The notes beneath the pieces are model-generated. The model worked only from the letters and a program-made list of their open reading frames with translations. It did not search any database and had not been told where the DNA came from. The position numbers and the translations under genes were made by a program. From Gammaproteobacteria bacterium (GTDB taxonomy: Bacteria > Pseudomonadota > Gammaproteobacteria > Pseudomonadales > Halieaceae), in assembly GCA_002748505.1 (NCBI GenBank), contig PDSN01000160.1, positions 1-10,040 on the forward strand: a DNA stretch of 10,040 bases. Reading direction: 5' to 3'. Of this stretch, positions 1 to 6,543 are shown in pieces; the stretch's first letter is position 1; every line of letters starts with the position of its first letter.

Positions 1-1940
1 ATCAAACGTGCAACCGAGTGTTTCTCCATAAACTCGGACATATCAACGCGCACCATGGCCTGCTCGGTGTCAAACAAAAACTCCGCCAGCGCCTTGCACA
101 GCTCGGTTTTACCCACGCCGGTTGGCCCTAAAAACAGGAAAGAACCGTTGGGACGATTGGGGTCGGCAAGCCCGGCGCGAGAACGGCGCACGGCGTTAGA
201 CACCGCCACCACGGCCTCGCTCTGACCGACGACGCGCTTGTGCAGCTCATCTTCCATGCGCAACAGTTTCTCGCGATCCCCTTCTAACATTTTTGAAATG
301 GGAATACCCGTCCAGCGCGACACCACCTCGGCCACTTCTTCCTCGGTCACTTTGTTACGCAACAGGGTGCGCTCGGCAGTCTCCGCCTGGGAAGCGGCTT
401 CCAGTTGTTTTTCCAGCTCGGGGATGCGGCCGTATTGCAACTCCGACATGCGGGTTAAATCACCACTGCGACGTGCACTCTCCAACTCCATGCGCGCGTT
501 TTCCAGCTCTTCCCGGATATGCGCTGCACCCTGTACAGAAGCTTTTTCCGCCTTCCAGATTTCCTCTAAGTCGGCAAATTCTTTTTCCACACTTTCAATT
601 TCAGCGCTTAACAATTCAACCTGTTTTTTCGCGCCCTCGGATTTATCCTTTTTCACCGCCTCGCGCTCGATTTTCAATTGAATCAAGCGGCGCTCAAGCT
701 TATCCATCGCCTCGGGTTTAGAATCAATTTCCATACGAATACGGCTGGCCGCTTCGTCCACAAGGTCAATCGCTTTATCGGGCAACTGGCGATCAGTAAT
801 GTAGCGCTGCGACAGTTTCGCCGCAGCGATAATCGCACTGTCAGTGATATCTACGCCGTGGTGCACTTCGTAGCGCTCTTTTAAGCCGCGCAAAATGGCG
901 ATGGTATCTTCCTCGTTGGGCTCATCCACCAGCACTTTCTGGAAGCGACGCTCAAGGGCGGCGTCTTTTTCGACGTACTGACGATACTCATCCAGGGTGG
1001 TTGCGCCCACACAGTGCAACTCACCGCGCGCCAGTGCAGGCTTTAACATATTGCCCGCATCCATCGAGCCCTCGGCCTTACCCGCGCCCACCATGGTGTG
1101 CAGCTCGTCAATAAACAAAATGACGCGGCCTTCCTGCTTGCCCAGCTCGTTGAGCACGGCCTTTAAACGCTCTTCAAATTCACCGCGAAATTTCGCACCC
1201 GCAAGCAGCGAACCTAAATCCAGCGACAAAATACGTTTGTCTTTCAAACCTTCGGGCACTTCACCGTTAATAACACGCTGCGCCAAACCCTCGATAATCG
1301 CGGTTTTACCCACGCCGGGCTCACCGATTAGCACGGGGTTGTTCTTGGTGCGGCGCTGCAACACCTGAATGGTACGGCGAATTTCATCATCGCGGCCGAT
1401 CACTGGGTCCAGCTTGCCCTGCTCGGCGCGCTCGGTCAGATCAATCGTGTACTTATCGAGCGCCTGACGAGCTTCCTCCGCCTCGGCAGAACTCACACTT
1501 TCCCCGCCACGCACTTCGCTGATGGCCTGACTTAAGGCCTCGCGAGTCACGCCATTTTTCGTCAGTAAATCAGCCACCGGCGTTTTACCATCGAGCATGG
1601 CAAGCAGCGCGCACTCGCTGGAAATATAGGCGTCGTTTTGTTGCTGGGCAATTTTATCAGCCAGATTTAATACACGCCCCAGGCCCTGCGAGACATGCAC
1701 CTCGCCCGCCGTACCACTGACCGTGGGCAGGTTTTCAACAGCATTGTTTAAATCGTTTTGCAAACCAACAATATTGGCACCGGCTTTTTGCAGCAGCGGT
1801 TTGGTAGCACCCCCAGTTTGATTCAACAGGGCACTCAATAAATGCAGTGGCTCAATAAAATTGTGATCCTTTCCCACCGCTAGTGACTGCGCATCTGCCA
1901 GCGCACTTTGTAGTGAATTGGTCAGCTTGTCCATTCTCAT
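1..1940 (-). CDS. clpB: ClpB, ATP-dependent protein disaggregase (3' end outside the window)
   Basis: Hsp100 hexameric chaperone that threads aggregated proteins through its central pore in cooperation with DnaK/DnaJ/GrpE in the cytoplasm. The gene is read on the minus strand from ATG 1940-1938, and 646 codons are visible of the roughly 860 usual for the family. The visible protein has the Clp N-domain (about 1-145), a first AAA+ module with Walker A GEPGVGKT at 206-213 and Walker B LFIDE, a long charged coiled-coil middle domain (about 410-525) that contacts DnaK in the family, and the second AAA+ module with GPTGVGKT at 605-612. These motif positions agree with E. coli ClpB numbering as I recall it. 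The start MRMDKLTN matches the family start, and GAGGAGA lies just upstream as ribosome binding site. A heat-shock promoter precedes the gene. An internal GTG at codon 149 (1496-1494) could start the N-domain-less isoform known in E. coli. The window edge cuts the gene in the second nucleotide-binding domain; this is not a biological truncation. Confidence 0.98.
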   Translation of the reverse strand, partial: MRMDKLTNSLQSALADAQSLAVGKDHNFIEPLHLLSALLNQTGGATKPLLQKAGANIVGLQNDLNNAVENLPTVSGTAGEVHVSQGLGRVLNLADKIAQQQNDAYISSECALLAMLDGKTPVADLLTKNGVTREALSQAISEVRGGESVSSAEAEEARQALDKYTIDLTERAEQGKLDPVIGRDDEIRRTIQVLQRRTKNNPVLIGEPGVGKTAIIEGLAQRVINGEVPEGLKDKRILSLDLGSLLAGAKFRGEFEERLKAVLNELGKQEGRVILFIDELHTMVGAGKAEGSMDAGNMLKPALARGELHCVGATTLDEYRQYVEKDAALERRFQKVLVDEPNEEDTIAILRGLKERYEVHHGVDITDSAIIAAAKLSQRYITDRQLPDKAIDLVDEAASRIRMEIDSKPEAMDKLERRLIQLKIEREAVKKDKSEGAKKQVELLSAEIESVEKEFADLEEIWKAEKASVQGAAHIREELENARMELESARRSGDLTRMSELQYGRIPELEKQLEAASQAETAERTLLRNKVTEEEVAEVVSRWTGIPISKMLEGDREKLLRMEDELHKRVVGQSEAVVAVSNAVRRSRAGLADPNRPNGSFLFLGPTGVGKTELCKALAEFLFDTEQAMVRVDMSEFMEKHSVARL

Positions 1941-1992
1941 AAAAGTCTCCTCGCTCAAACGCAATCGCGCGAGCTATTCAGTATTGAGAAGT

Positions 1993-2020
1993 AGATGGGG
2001 GGGATTTAGTTTTTTTCAAG
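1993..2020 (-). promoter_or_regulatory. Sigma-32 (RpoH) heat-shock promoter of clpB
   Basis: On the minus strand the -35 element CTTGAAA (2020-2014) is followed after 13 bases by CCCCATCT (2000-1993). Both match the RpoH consensus CTTGAAA / CCCCATnT essentially perfectly at an accepted spacing. Transcription would start near 1986, giving a leader of about 45 bases before the clpB ATG at 1940. The -35 element contains the TGA stop codon of pgeF (2018-2016), so clpB can be induced independently of the upstream rluD-pgeF transcript while still receiving read-through. Heat-shock control of clpB is established in E. coli; its use here is inferred from sequence. Confidence 0.9.
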
Positions 2021-2756
2021 GGTTTGCGCAAGCGGATAAGCCCACCAGACTCACCATCCGTCCTGTTTGCCCATCGCGGCGATGAGAGAAGAAGCGCTCT
2101 GGCTCGGCAAAAGTGCAGAGGCCACTATCAGAACAGTTTACCACCCCAAGCGCGGACAAACGCTGGCGGGCAAGCGCGCTCAAGTCGGCCAGAAACCTGT
2201 CGCCATGTGCCTTAAATGCGCAAGCGCTGGCATCGCTGTGGGCCACAAAGGCTTCTCGCGCTTCAGCACCCACCTCGAAAGCAGCGGCGCTGATGGCAGG
2301 ACCAAACCACGCCAAAATGTCACCGGGCGGCACGTTCATAGCGGCAACGGTGTTTTCCAGGACACCACCGAGCAGGGAGCGCCAACCCGCATGTGCAGCG
2401 CCCACGACCGAACCGTGGCGGTCGCAAAACAGAACGGGTAAGCAATCGGCGCTCATAATCGCGAGAAAAACGCCTGCCGTGCGAGTCACGCTGGCGTCAG
2501 CTCGTGGCGCGTCTCCCACCGTGTTATCGTCTGCCGCGAGCACATCGACACCATGCACCTGCGACAGCCACTGAATACGCGCTGCGGCGGGAAGATGTGA
2601 CAATACGATGGCGCGGTTTTGCGCCACAGATGCAGGCTTGTCGCCCACGTGATCGCCCATATTCAAACTTGCGTAAACACCCTCGCTGACACCGCCCTCG
2701 CGGGTGGATGAGAGCGCCACAACACCTGGCGGTGCAGGCCAATGGGGTTTAAGCAA
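2016..2756 (-). CDS. pgeF: PgeF, peptidoglycan editing factor (YfiH/laccase-domain family)
   Basis: Member of the multicopper-like YfiH family. In E. coli it prevents L-Ser from replacing L-Ala at position 1 of the peptidoglycan stem peptide; older annotations call it polyphenol oxidase or laccase. From the chosen start the protein has 246 residues, against about 243 in E. coli. It shows SSTREGGVS near the N-terminus and the putative metal/catalytic triad His68 (QVHG), Cys105 (ADCLPVLFC) and His122 (HAGWR), plus CTF and a C-terminal FFSHRRD. I chose TTG 2756-2754 because it gives the family-like start MLKPHWPAPPGV, has AGAGGA 8 bases upstream, and overlaps the rluD stop by only 8 bases, a usual coupling arrangement. 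The alternative ATG at 2822 would add 22 Cys/Arg-rich residues that look like rluD read out of frame. It lies between rluD and clpB in the same operon. Confidence 0.93.
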   Translation of the reverse strand: MLKPHWPAPPGVVALSSTREGGVSEGVYASLNMGDHVGDKPASVAQNRAIVLSHLPAAARIQWLSQVHGVDVLAADDNTVGDAPRADASVTRTAGVFLAIMSADCLPVLFCDRHGSVVGAAHAGWRSLLGGVLENTVAAMNVPPGDILAWFGPAISAAAFEVGAEAREAFVAHSDASACAFKAHGDRFLADLSALARQRLSALGVVNCSDSGLCTFAEPERFFSHRRDGQTGRMVSLVGLSACANP

Positions 2757-3711
2757 TGCCCGCGTCCTCTGCCTCAAGCACGGCCAGCAAATCCTGCATA
2801 TCCTGCGGCAGCGCACTTTCAAAGAGACATTCCTCGCCGGTTTCGGGGTGCTCCAGACCTAACTGCTGGGCGTGCAATGCCTGGCGGGGAAACTCGCGCA
2901 GAGCCTTGATCAAAACGTCCGATGCACCCGCAGGCAGGCGCGGCCTACCACCGTAGAGCGGGTCGCCAAGTAAAGGATGATGTTTATGCGCCAGGTGCAC
3001 CCGAATCTGATGCGTGCGGCCGGTTTCCAATTTGACCAAAAGCTGAGTGTGGTTGGCAAAGCGTTTGGCGATGCGATAGTGGGTGACAGCGTGTTTACCA
3101 CCGTGGTTTACCACGGCCATTTTGATGCGCTGACGCGGGTGTCTGCCCATAGGTGCGTCTATGGTGCCACCACCGCTGAATGTACCCGTGCAGATCGCAC
3201 AATACTGGCGCGACACCGTGCGCGCCTGCAATTGTTGCACCAGGCTGTGATGGGCTTGCAGAGTCCTGGCAACCACCATCAAGCCGGTGGTATCGCGATC
3301 GAGCCGATGCACAATACCCGCGCGGGGCAAGGTGGACAAGGCAGGAGCGTGAGCCAGCAACGCATTGACCAGGGTGCCACTGGCATGCCCCGCCGCAGGA
3401 TGAACCACCAAGCCCGCGGGTTTGTCAATCACCATCAGGCTGTCGTCCTCATAGACAATATCCAGTGCAATATTCTCAGCCTGCCATGCTCCGGCCTCCT
3501 CAAGCTCCGCCCGCAAGCTCAGCTCGTCACCCTGACTGACCTTATCTCTCGGGCGCAACTGCTGGCCATTGACGCAAAGTTCACCGCTTTTGATCCAGGT
3601 TTGCAGGCGCGAGCGCGAATACTGGTCAAATAAGGTAGCAGCGGCGGCATCGAGGCGCTGACCATGTAGTTCAGCGGTGACTATCGCCTGTTCATTTACT
3701 GCTCGTTTCAT
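2749..3711 (-). CDS. rluD: RluD, 23S rRNA pseudouridine(1911/1915/1917) synthase
   Basis: Converts three uridines in helix 69 of 23S rRNA to pseudouridine, a modification that matters for ribosome assembly and termination. The 320-residue product (E. coli RluD 326) has an N-terminal S4 RNA-binding domain (about 15-80, with SRSRLQTWIKSGELCVNG) and then the RluA-type catalytic domain. The catalytic Asp is Asp138 in HRLDRDTTGL, and the family signature GRTHQIRVHLAH is followed by GDPLYGGRPR. Start ATG 3711-3709 gives a normal family N-terminus, but I see no strong Shine-Dalgarno sequence. It is the first gene of the rluD-pgeF-clpB cluster and is divergent from bamD. A hairpin followed by a T-rich stretch lies in its leader (3721-3766). 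Confidence 0.97.
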   Translation of the reverse strand: MKRAVNEQAIVTAELHGQRLDAAAATLFDQYSRSRLQTWIKSGELCVNGQQLRPRDKVSQGDELSLRAELEEAGAWQAENIALDIVYEDDSLMVIDKPAGLVVHPAAGHASGTLVNALLAHAPALSTLPRAGIVHRLDRDTTGLMVVARTLQAHHSLVQQLQARTVSRQYCAICTGTFSGGGTIDAPMGRHPRQRIKMAVVNHGGKHAVTHYRIAKRFANHTQLLVKLETGRTHQIRVHLAHKHHPLLGDPLYGGRPRLPAGASDVLIKALREFPRQALHAQQLGLEHPETGEECLFESALPQDMQDLLAVLEAEDAGIA

Positions 3712-3720
3712 GCAACTGCC

Positions 3721-3766
3721 AAAAGGAAAAATACCGCAGGTGTTTATGCAACACCGCGCCTGTGGT
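3721..3766 (-). terminator. Terminator-like hairpin in the leader upstream of rluD
   Basis: Read on the minus strand, ACCACAGG (3766-3759) can pair with CCTGCGGT (3740-3733), and inside it GGTGTT (3755-3750) can pair with AACACC (3744-3739) around a 5-base loop. These two pairings partly compete. The hairpin is followed directly by ATTTTTCCTTTT (3732-3721), a T-rich run of the kind found at intrinsic terminators. It ends 10 bases before the rluD start codon, so it would act either as an attenuator of the rluD-pgeF transcript or as a block to antisense read-through coming across bamD. Folding was done by eye only. Confidence 0.45.
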
Positions 3767-3844
3767 TAAATAGCCCACCCGCGAACCTGCGAGCGATACT
3801 GCTGTCTATAGGTCGCAATACTAGCACGTGAGACCGTAACAAAG

Positions 3845-4723
3845 GTGAATCGATTGAAATACACACTTATGCTGCTGGCGGCCCTGTTGTTTGCAGGCTG
3901 TGCCGGAAACGATGCCAAGGAAGAAGAAGAGGCCAATGCCGGCGAGGTGCAAATGTACCAACAGGCGCAGCGCTACTTAAGGGCTCGCAATTACGAGCTT
4001 GCGATTCGCTCCCTGCGCATGCTGGAATCGCGCTACCCCTTTGGCCGCTACGCCGAGCAGGCGCAATTAGAGCTGATTTACGCTCACTACAGCTCTTACG
4101 AGCCTGAAGAAGCTATCGAAACAGCGAATCGTTTCATCCGCCTGCACCCCCAGCATCCCAATGTGGACTATGCCTATTACCTGAAAGGGCTGGCCGCCTA
4201 CAGCCGCAACCGCGATATTTTTGCACGCTTTTCCAAAACCGACCTGACCAAGCGGGACCCCAGCAACGCCCGCGAAGCCTTCGCAGAATTCAACAAATTA
4301 CTCAGGCGTTTTCCCTCAAGTCCCTACGCTGCCGATGTGCGCGCGCGCATGATCGACTTGCGCAACAAGCTGGCACGTCATGAAATTCACGTTGCGAACT
4401 ACTACTTCCAGCGCGGCGCCTATCTGGCTGCAGCCAATCGCGGTCGCTACGTGGTAGAGAATTTTCAGCACAGCCCCGTGGTCGCCGATGGCCTGGCGGT
4501 GATGGCCCAGGGCTATTACCTGCTGGGCATGCAGGATCTGGCGGACGATGCCGTGGCAGTACTGGCAAAAAACTACCCGAACTACCCGGAGTTTGATAAA
4601 AACGGGCAGTTTAAATTTGACTACGATGCCAAACCTTCGTGGCTCAACCGCGCCTCTCTTGGCCTGTTCGACCCGCCAAGACCTCCCTATTATGACACCC
4701 GGGAGGCGTATTCGGGTTCTTAA
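3845..4723 (+). CDS. bamD: BamD (ComL/YfiO), outer-membrane assembly lipoprotein
   Basis: Essential lipoprotein of the BAM complex, which folds and inserts beta-barrel proteins into the outer membrane; it works on the periplasmic face together with BamA. The 292-residue protein begins with a short lipoprotein signal peptide ending in the lipobox LFAGC, with Cys19 as the lipidated residue and Ala at +2, compatible with outer-membrane sorting. Five TPR-like repeats follow, including YQQAQRYLRARNYELAIRSLRML and PFGRYAEQAQLELIYAHY. The start is uncertain: GTG 3845 lacks a good ribosome binding site, while TTG 3854, three codons in, has AGGTGA 5 bases upstream and still gives a complete signal peptide (MKYTLMLLAALLFAGC). 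bamD faces away from rluD, an arrangement conserved in E. coli and Pseudomonas. Its C-terminal part is longer than that of E. coli BamD (about 245 residues). Confidence 0.96.
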   Translation: MNRLKYTLMLLAALLFAGCAGNDAKEEEEANAGEVQMYQQAQRYLRARNYELAIRSLRMLESRYPFGRYAEQAQLELIYAHYSSYEPEEAIETANRFIRLHPQHPNVDYAYYLKGLAAYSRNRDIFARFSKTDLTKRDPSNAREAFAEFNKLLRRFPSSPYAADVRARMIDLRNKLARHEIHVANYYFQRGAYLAAANRGRYVVENFQHSPVVADGLAVMAQGYYLLGMQDLADDAVAVLAKNYPNYPEFDKNGQFKFDYDAKPSWLNRASLGLFDPPRPPYYDTREAYSGS

Positions 4724-4756
4724 AACCCGAATCACTACTCTCCCTGGCGGGGAGAG
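4710..4756. terminator. Two hairpins between the convergent genes bamD and nadE
   Basis: The first hairpin is a perfect 9-bp inverted repeat, ATTCGGGTT (4710-4718) and AACCCGAAT (4724-4732), whose 5-base loop contains the bamD stop codon TAA. The second is CTCTCCC (4738-4744) with GGGAGAG (4750-4756), 7 bp around a 5-base loop. Neither is followed by a T tract on either strand, so these are not classical intrinsic terminators. Their place between two converging genes suggests a bidirectional end or an RNA-stabilising structure. Confidence 0.45.
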
Positions 4757-4768
4757 GGCCTGACAGAA

Positions 4769-6403
4769 TCAATCCCCCATTTTCCACCCGGAGGTGACGG
4801 GATAGCGCCTATCGCGACCAAAGCCCCGGCGGGTAATACGCACACCAATGGGCGCCTGGCGACGCTTGTATTCGTTGATATCCACCAACCGCACCACGCG
4901 CTCCACCTGCTCTCTGGCGATGCCGGTATCGACAATCGCCTCGGCGCTAAGATCCTCTTCCACGTATAAACGCAGTATTTCATCGAGAACATCGTAAGGC
5001 GGCAGGTTATCCTCGTCTTTTTGATCGGGGGCAAGCTCAGCCGATGGCGGGCGCTCAATAACCCGTTCGGGAATACACGGACCCAGGCTATTGCGATGAC
5101 GCGCAAGTGCGTAGACCAGCGTCTTCGGCACGTCTTTGAGCACGTCAAAACCTCCGGCCATATCGCCATAGAGGGTTGAATAGCCCACCGCCAACTCGCT
5201 CTTGTTCCCAGTCGTCAATACCAGCGAGCCCTTTTTGTTGGAAATGGACATCAACAACACACCGCGACAGCGCGCCTGCAAGTTTTCTTCCGTGGTATCT
5301 GGCGTAAGCCCTGCAAACTCATCCGCAAGTGCCATCATAAATGCCTCAAAGATGGGCTCGATGGAAATCACTTTGTGCGACACCCCCAAAGTGCGGGACT
5401 GCTCGGCGGCGTCTTCCACACTCATTTGCGCCGTGTAGCGAAACGGCATCATCACCGCCTCCACGCGATCCGCGCCCAGGGCATCCACCGCCACTGCCAG
5501 AGTCAGCGCGGAATCGATACCGCCAGACAAGCCCAGCACCACATCACGAAAGCCGTTTTTGTTGACGTAGTCTCGCATGCCCAGCACAAGAGCCCGGTAA
5601 ATGCTGTCCAATTCTGCCAGTGGTTCGGCGCGATGCTCGCTGGCAAGGCGTAAACCCTGAGTGGTGCGCGCAGCGCTCACCCAAAACAAACCTTCGACAA
5701 AATTTGGCGCGGCGGCAACAATGTCGCCGCTGGCATCGGCCGCGAAAGAACCGCCATCAAACACCAGTTCGTCCTGAGCGCCCACCTGATTGACGTACAC
5801 CACCGGCAACCCGAAACGCTCGGCTTTACTGCCAACCAACTCCCAGCGCTCATTGCGTTTGCCGCGGTGAAACGGCGAGGAATTCAAATTTAAAATCAGC
5901 TCCGCCCCCGCCGCTTTGGCCTGGCGTATAGGGCCTTGCTGCCAGATATCTTCGCAAATGGTCAAGCCCACCTTAACGCCGTGCAGCTCCAATACGCAGG
6001 GTTCATCGCCCGCCTCAAAATAGCGTTTTTCGTCGAAGACCTGATAATTCGGCAAATGCTGCTTGGCATACTGCGCCAGTATTTCCCCGCGATAAATCAC
6101 CCCCGCGACATTGTACAAACCGTCCTCATACCTGAGCGGGTAACCGATCACCAAATAGACATCGTGTTTGCGGGAAGCTTCGCAAATCTGCTTTAGCGCC
6201 CTGTCCACCCGCAGAGCGATGCTGGGGCGCAGCAGCAAATCCTCGGGTGGATAACCACTCAAGGTCAGCTCGGGAAACACCACCACAGCGCCGGGGTGCA
6301 TATTTGCAGCGCGTTCCATAGTGGAAAGCACCCGATCCGTATTCCCCTGAAAATCACCCACCAGGGTGTTGATTTGCGCCATCAAAAATTGAATGTCTGC
6401 CAT
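4769..6403 (-). CDS. nadE: NadE, glutamine-dependent NAD+ synthetase
   Basis: Catalyses the last step of NAD+ synthesis, ATP-dependent amidation of nicotinic acid adenine dinucleotide, taking ammonia from glutamine. The 544-residue protein is a fusion of two domains. The N-terminal nitrilase-type glutaminase domain (about 1-260) has the Glu-Lys-Cys triad visible as Glu45 (FPELTLSGYPPED), Lys114 (AKQHLPNY) and Cys150 (TICEDIW). The C-terminal synthetase domain (about 270-540) has the PP-loop SGGIDS at 293-298, TTGNKSELAVGYSTLYGDMAG, and ends in a KRRQAPIGVRIT motif typical of the family. ATG 6403 is used; ribosome binding is weak, with no clear GGAG. The gene is monocistronic, converges on bamD and is divergent from pilS. 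A 16-bp perfect palindrome lies 21 bases upstream of the start and may be an operator. Confidence 0.97.
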   Translation of the reverse strand: MADIQFLMAQINTLVGDFQGNTDRVLSTMERAANMHPGAVVVFPELTLSGYPPEDLLLRPSIALRVDRALKQICEASRKHDVYLVIGYPLRYEDGLYNVAGVIYRGEILAQYAKQHLPNYQVFDEKRYFEAGDEPCVLELHGVKVGLTICEDIWQQGPIRQAKAAGAELILNLNSSPFHRGKRNERWELVGSKAERFGLPVVYVNQVGAQDELVFDGGSFAADASGDIVAAAPNFVEGLFWVSAARTTQGLRLASEHRAEPLAELDSIYRALVLGMRDYVNKNGFRDVVLGLSGGIDSALTLAVAVDALGADRVEAVMMPFRYTAQMSVEDAAEQSRTLGVSHKVISIEPIFEAFMMALADEFAGLTPDTTEENLQARCRGVLLMSISNKKGSLVLTTGNKSELAVGYSTLYGDMAGGFDVLKDVPKTLVYALARHRNSLGPCIPERVIERPPSAELAPDQKDEDNLPPYDVLDEILRLYVEEDLSAEAIVDTGIAREQVERVVRLVDINEYKRRQAPIGVRITRRGFGRDRRYPVTSGWKMGD

Positions 6404-6423
6404 GACCGTTATCGCTTATTGGT

Positions 6424-6439
6424 AAATACGCGCGTATTT
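6424..6439. promoter_or_regulatory. 16-bp perfect palindrome upstream of nadE (operator candidate)
   Basis: AAATACGCGCGTATTT reads the same on both strands. It is centred about 28 bases before the nadE ATG in the divergent nadE/pilS region, a position where a repressor could block nadE transcription. I do not recognise it as a site of a named regulator; NAD-metabolism regulators such as NrtR are known to bind palindromes before such genes, but I cannot assign this one. Confidence 0.35.
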
Positions 6440-6543
6440 TCTCCAAAACCGGAGCTTTGTGCCAGTATTTCCCAGTCCGTATCTGCGCGGTCGCCCCCGG
6501 CCTGCTACACTTGCGGCAGTTAGATTCGAACGCCTAGCGCACT

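Noticed and set aside
238..721. Plus-strand reading frames opposite clpB
   Set aside because: They are antisense to the conserved ClpB middle domain and have biased composition (Ser-rich or Pro/Arg-rich) typical of shadow frames.
2977..3633. Long plus-strand reading frame of 218 codons opposite rluD
   Set aside because: It is entirely antisense to the well-supported rluD, and its translation has no recognisable domain; it is a shadow frame of a GC-rich gene.
6470..6511. Sigma-70 promoter for pilS (extended -10-like TGCTACACT)
   Set aside because: The -10 has 4 of 6 consensus bases but no acceptable -35 at normal spacing; too weak to list as a feature.
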